Origin: Branchiostoma lanceolatum
Taxonomy: Eukaryota > Chordata > Leptocardii > Amphioxiformes > Branchiostomatidae
Direction of reading: 5' to 3'
Length of the DNA: 64,000 bases
Assembly (NCBI RefSeq): GCF_035083965.1
Contig: NC_089739.1
Span: 11,768,001-11,832,000, forward strand
Part shown: positions 58,782-64,000 of the stretch, in pieces
Layout of the letters: every line of letters starts with the position of its first letter
Position numbering within the stretch: the first letter of the stretch is position 1
The notes under the pieces: generated by a model
What the model was told of the DNA's origin: nothing
Database searches by the model: none
The model's input: the letters and a program-made list of their open reading frames with translations, nothing else
Position numbers and translations under genes: made by a program

Positions 58782-58814
58782 TGACGTCACTTCCGGTATA
58801 AATGGGGTATAAAA
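58782..58814 (+). promoter_or_regulatory. Core promoter of Kazal gene 2 (CRE and two TATA boxes)
   Basis: TGACGTCA at 58782-58789 is followed by ACTTCCGG (ETS-like), TATAAAT at 58797-58803 and TATAAAA at 58808-58814. The ATG at 58911 is about 97 bases beyond. Confidence 0.68.
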
Positions 58815-58910
58815 TATAGTGCAGAACGTTCATTTACACACTCCATTGTTGAGAAAGACCAAGTTCACATAGTTTAATCCCCTTTGTCTCTTCGAGAAGC
58901 GTCCATCACC

Positions 58911-61900
58911 ATGCTTATTGTGTGTTTCGTCATCACTACCCTGATAGCAGGTAAAATAACATTCCTACTACATTTTCATTCCATACGTTTTCATTGTTTG
59001 ACTTGATTAGGAGTCGTAATATTCTTCATAATTTTGCTGCAACGTGTGATCAAAAATATTCAATCAGATAAAAGGCTTCTAATTTTTAACTCAAGTGGTG
59101 TGTGGGGGTGGGCGGAAATACATCTTAAACAATATTTTATGATCTATGGTCTCGACCACAGTTTGCAGAAGCGTCCTCTTAGCGTTACTGTTAATAAATT
59201 TATGAATAAGGTTTTTAAAAACTGCAGCACATTACGCGTATACGGTCTGGAAAAGGCTTGAGAAACACACACGAAATTTTTTTTTGCCTTTTTCACGTTG
59301 CCCATATGGTGGCAGTGATGTGGCATGCTACAGGTCATCCTAGCCAATCTATAACTTTTAACTTACCTGGAATGTTAGGATGATAAACTGCTCATTTGTC
59401 ATTTACTGGAAGGAAGTAGAACAAATCTGTAGTTGTTACATATCGATGCAAAGGAAATATATAAAGTGTATACATAATACAGCGTATCCATATGGTACAT
59501 GGCATGACTACAATGGTACGTCATAGCGAGAAGGTAGTAAGCAGATGGTATGTTTCTCACGCACTTAAGGGCACGGACCTTTGGGTCAGATGCACCCTGA
59601 TAACCGTTAGCGTACAAAGATAGAGAATACACACAGTCAGGTGGTACTAATTATTATAATGATGATTTGCATAGAGCAGAGTTCATCCTGACGTAAGTGG
59701 ATCAAGCCTTGCAGTACGGTCTTACGCAGTTGCAAGTTTGCCTAGCAAAACCTTTGTTGAATCCATTGGCTTGTGTGGCGGCCACCATCTTGAATTGTGA
59801 CGAATTGTGACGTCACGGGGTCGACATGTTGGATGTTACCATATTATCGGGAGGGGTGTTTTTTTGTCGTTAATGTTGGGTGTGACCATTTTGAGGGAGG
59901 GGTGTATTCTCCTGCTAGTTTCCAAGCAGATGTTCTGAGCAAAAATCATAGCGTTCTCTCTTTTTCAACAAATCAGCTCACAACTATCACACATTCAACT
60001 CAAATAAAAAGAAAAAGTCAATACCAACTCATATTCATAAAAAGACTCCGTAATCGTTAAATTAACATAGCAAACCTGAAGTATATGTAGCACAAATACT
60101 TAACTATACTTTGTACTTAATTTACCAAACTTGTTGCGTAAAACATAAAGATGTGACCACATTCATCGTGGGTTGTCGTACGATTTTGATGTGACAACCA
60201 ACCGCCTTCAACGATCTAAGACTGCCTTTTCGGTAACAAGACAGCTGAATTTTGTAGGATACGTGCAAGGCTATCCCACGAACGCCATTAGTTTGTGATT
60301 GTATGTGAATGTGGTCGTCTGCGCTCGAAAAAAGCTTAACCAGCCATGCAAAGAAAACAAAAAAGTTTTTCGTGACGACATTTCTAAAATTTCTGCGAAG
60401 ATGGGCGCATGCTGGTTGCATTTCAAGGAACCGTAGCTCAGGCTTGCATACAATATTTTGTGTTTCATCAACGGTAAGCATTGAAATGATCTTTTGCTTC
60501 GGGTTTTGGACCTTCATTGTGGTTATTTCAGAGGATCAAAATACTGTTTATCTAAATCTCTGCAAAGGTTTGAGGTATGGATTGCTGACATGCAGATATG
60601 GACACCAACATGGCGGTGGATACATCGATGACGTCACATGTACACTCTCCGACTCTTTTCTTCCCCCTCCTTCACTCTGCTTACCTAATATCCGGATCCC
60701 CTCTCTCGTTCTTAATCCTCGTTATTAATTATTCATAACCTCGTTGCAGGCTCCCAGGCGAAGTCGCTGGCGGATAGGCAGGCCGGCTGTCAGACCTTCT
60801 GCCCGCTGATCTTCATGCCTGTGTGCGGGTCTGACGGACAGACATACAGTAACACTTGTGACTTGAACGTTCACGCCTGCCTGCAAGCCGAACAGTGAGC
60901 ACCAGCGTTCTGTTTTTTTAGTAAATTAACTGGTTGGTTGGTTGTTGGTCGGAGGTTGTTTTTTTTTGTTGGTGGGAGGTTTTTTTTTTTTTTGTTCGTT
61001 CGTTGGTTGGTTGGTTTACTTCATGATGTATCAGGTGCTGTATATACATGTAGGGTGACCATGATATTAGGAAATAATGCACACGTAAGTTTCCTTACCG
61101 CCCGCGGAGTTTTTACGCGTTTGCATGCCATCGCACTATACTAAGTAGCACTTGCGTGGGTTTCGACATGACAACCGAAGGTACCCTACATATTCTTGAT
61201 GTATTTCTATGTATTTATTTATTTATTCATCAATATTTAGGATGGTCCCTTCAGTTAAATTTGTGACTGATTTCCAATGGAGCTTTTTCTTATCTCTCCA
61301 AGGTTCTCCAATGAACCCGACTTCAAGCCCTTGACCGCTGCACACCAGGGCGCGTGCGGTAGGAAGACCGAGAAACGTCAGTTCACTAACGAATCAGGCT
61401 GCCCGATGTTCTGTACTCTCCAGTACGCCCCGGTCTGCGGCAGCAACGGCCAGACCTACAGCAACTCCTGCTTCCTCAACAGCGCCGCCTGCCTTTCTGC
61501 GTAAGTACTGCAGTGTTTTTTCTAATTAAATCCAAATCGCATCTATAGCTTTCCGTGTTGTTTAGTGACTATCTATATGTGATGTTGTCCACTTGTTACC
61601 GTGGACGCGTAGAATCCGGTGATATGTCCAAACACGTACAATTACAAACAAAAGGTTATTATTAGTAGAAGTGCATAGCGGTAGGGAAGGGTTTGGTGAA
61701 CAATATGAAGTGTCGAATTACAGCTTATCAAGGGGATAAAAACAATGCATTTAAGAAATGAGCATGTTCAATGCATTTAATGTAAAGGCAACCAAAGCAA
61801 TAGTAGTGCCCCAAAATATGAAATGAAATATTGCTGAAATCTTTATGGTAGTGACATTTACTTACATTGTTTAGCACATTTTTCGTAGTAACTTCATACT

Positions 61901-62283
61901 TTGAACATTTCAAAACCGCGCAAAATCGTGCCGTACGATGATCCCCTTAGTTTCGCGAGCCTACAAAAACCCCGGCGACGATTTTCAGTGAGTTCTCACA
62001 TCACAAAGACAGCGTATTTTTGCATCATGAACGTCGCTATACATTGTGATGGTGTTGTTAATTTGAACTAACCATGTATAGAAATGGAAATACATAGACT
62101 TTAAAAATTCAAAATATCCGGGCCCTACTATTGATTGGGTTTCCGTTAGAATGACATTTTGTTATTTTCCACTGTAGCTTTAACCACCCCGAAGCTGAGC
62201 CGATTACCTTGGCATGGCAAGGAGGCTGCAGTGGGGAGGGGAGTTCCCCTCTTCTGGACATCGGGCCTGTGATGGTGTCCTAA
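58911..62283 (+). CDS. Secreted double-Kazal protease inhibitor, gene 2 (tandem paralog)
   Basis: Coding exons 58911-58950, 60750-60894, 61303-61500 and 62178-62283, intron phases 1, 2, 2 as in gene 1, total 489 bases = 162 residues plus stop. A signal peptide ([14 protein letters not shown]) precedes two Kazal domains ([34 protein letters not shown]). Predicted P1 is Leu in both, against Phe in gene 1, suggesting a shifted protease preference (inference). The linker contains GRKTEKRQ. The last exon does not stop after the final Cys as in gene 1 but adds about 17 residues ([17 protein letters not shown]). Confidence 0.92.
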
Positions 62284-62372
62284 ACATTCCATCCGCACGA
62301 TGGCGCTGCAGTCAGCCATAGGCCTGAACACAACGCTGACAAGGAAATCCAGCGGAAATTCACATTCTGCTG

Positions 62373-62378
62373 AATAAA
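62373..62378 (+). terminator. Poly(A) signal of Kazal gene 2
   Basis: AATAAA, about 90 bases after the TAA stop, followed by a T-rich stretch. Confidence 0.7.
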
Positions 62379-62969
62379 AGGCGTTTGAGGAAACATGTCA
62401 CAGTCTTTTTTGTTGTGAATAGATACGATATGATATGATGCACCGTTTTGATATTACAAGATTGATATAGATATAAATAGTCAGACTTACCAAACAGCTT
62501 TGTCCGTCCAATCTTATTCTTCCCTGCATTGTGATAATAATTCTTTTGATTGATAACTGGATAAGATGATTTCTCATAATGGGCTTTTTCAAGTAGATTT
62601 ATAAGATTAAACCTCCTTGTTCTTTTTAAAATAAAACAAAGATAGCCAGGTATACAATACGTGTGTATCATGCAGCAAAAGCTATGTCGAAACTACAACT
62701 AGCGACAAAGCTCTTACTGTAGTACCGTGTTTGCATTACAATGTACATACTAGTACGTACATTCTACAAGTAAGGTATGCATAGAATGGCGCAGATGTGC
62801 TTTATTTCGTAAAGGAAGCGTGTATTTTCATTATCGTCAATTGTCAGTCAAAAACTTGTTTGTTGATTTCACAAGGGATATAAGATTCTATTTTCTACCT
62901 ACTGGCGATTTCTTGAACTAGTGACAAATCAGCCGAGGGTGCTATATCTTGCCCTCTCTACATAGATCA

Positions 62970-63300
62970 AACAACTTGCCGACGTCATCAGTCTGATTCA
63001 CGTCATTTCCTGTGAGATTTCGCCATAACGTGAGGTCCAGTACATTTATACGCCCAATTGTTAAAACCACAGTCAACGACGGTACTCCATACTCTCCACC
63101 GAGAGACATTTAATCCAATTGGTGTCATGCGACCCATACACGCAAGGTGGCGTCGCTGACACATCTGCTATTACACTAGACCGGCTTAGATTTTCATTGG
63201 AACCGTTTTGATTTGTTATAACAGTGAAGAAATGCTAAAGATAGGCGGCAACTGTGAACATTCCAAGTTTCAATTACACTATTCATTGTATTGTTTTGAT
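62970..63300 (+). pseudogene. Eroded third Kazal gene copy (promoter-like and 3' UTR remnants)
   Basis: 63120-63270 resembles the gene 1 3' UTR (57985-58120). Shared stretches are GTGTCATGCGA versus GATGTCATGCGA, GGCGTCGCTGACACATCT, TATTACACTAGA and GGCAACTGTG. Upstream, 62980-63060 holds CRE-like GACGTCAT and CACGTCAT plus TTTATA, recalling the gene 2 promoter. No Kazal coding exon lies between, so this looks like a deletion-type relic of a tandem copy. Confidence 0.55.
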
Positions 63301-63420
63301 AAATGAATGAATGAATGAATAAACTGACGGATATTAATGACTGATCATGAGATTAATGACTGATTGAATGAATGACTGATTAATTGAATGAGTGAATGAA
63401 TCAATCAATCAGTGACTGGA
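63300..63420. repeat. (GAAT)n tetranucleotide array beside the Kazal relic
   Basis: Imperfect GAATGAAT units preceded by TGTTTTGATAAATGAATG, comparable with GTTTTGATGATTGAATGAAT after gene 1. Confidence 0.75.
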
Positions 63421-63429
63421 TAAAAAGAT

Positions 63430-64000
63430 AAAAACACCAGGCCTGAATTCAAATAATTTTATTTCTTAGAGGTGAGATTTTAATATCCTTTTAACCCTAT
63501 CTAGACCGGGGGGGGGGGCTAAAAGTGCCCGCGCCAACTTTGACATCGTATAACTGCCAAACGACGTATAGTAAGACAACCAAACTTGGTGACTTTTCCT
63601 AAAATTTAGTTGGCAGCAATATTATGTTAAAAGTTTAAGTTTATCATTTTTCGTGTTGCCATGGCAACGGGTTTCTGAAGAGGCATTTTATGCAAATTTC
63701 ACTTATTTCGATTTTAACATAGTTGTTTCCAATGTTATCTTGCTCAAAACACACTACTTTCCTACATGTCTAACATCGTATGTAATTTAATGTAACTTTC
63801 ATAATTTAATATTCATAAATTATGCTAACTTGATGACGTCATCGCTCAAAATCCAAGATGGCGGACAAGATCTTTATTGTCGGTATAAACGGGCTTTTCC
63901 CCTTCAAATTCACCACAACCTGGAATTTTCTTAACCAGAAACATTCAGATTAATGTTTTAAATCTATTTTGATTGTTATTTGGGGTCATAAGTGGAAAAA
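63430..64000. other. End of window, no gene recognised
   Basis: Contains a G run (63509-63517), GTTGCCATGGCAAC (a perfect palindrome at 63655-63668) and AAAATCCAAGATGGCGGAC, a YY1-like motif. Nothing coding was supported. Confidence 0.4.

Overview
The window looks like nuclear DNA of an intron-rich invertebrate deuterostome, most likely a lancelet (Branchiostoma). Genes are split into many short exons. Almost every exon module is flanked by phase-1 introns, the signature of exon shuffling. Introns are full of short inverted-repeat DNA transposons, LINE tails, tRNA-related SINE pieces and CA/GT microsatellites. The organism call is inference. The exon calls come from reading frames, splice sites and intron phases seen in the sequence; none has been checked against transcripts.

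Layout. (1) 102-10289, plus strand: the 3' part of a gene for an acidic, repeat-containing protein with a clear RHIM amyloid motif (core VQVGDSNSI), ending in basic C-terminal exons. An in-frame TGA lies just before two further exons that keep frame and phase. (2) 10290-15470: 3' UTR and intergenic DNA with a LINE tail and dispersed repeats. (3) 15679-44941, minus strand: the centrepiece. Thirty-five exons with matching phases join into one reading frame of at least 2,060 codons. N to C the order is Ser/Tyr-rich exon, CUB, sushi, four SRCR, six-bladed YWTD propeller, WxxW, F5/8 type C, EGF, C-type lectin, LDLa, Frizzled CRD, kringle, sushi, then a complete Cys-loop (pentameric) ligand-gated ion channel with ligand-binding domain and M1-M4. 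The 5' end with the signal peptide was not found. (4) About 45-54.9 kb: no convincing gene; SINE-like and LINE pieces, a hAT-type MITE, and a three-unit tandem repeat rich in YY1-like motifs. (5) 54.9-63.4 kb, plus strand: two tandem four-exon genes for secreted double-Kazal protease inhibitors, each with a TATA box, followed by an eroded third copy.

How the parts relate. The RHIM gene and the channel gene converge on the 10-15 kb region. The channel gene and the Kazal pair are divergent across the 45-55 kb gap. RHIM signalling, a scavenger/lectin-type receptor front and protease inhibitors are all compatible with epithelial or innate-defence roles, but shared function is inference. Several dispersed repeats carry sequences matching the hammerhead ribozyme core (CUGANGA, stem II, GAAACGUC), as known for Penelope-like retroelements.
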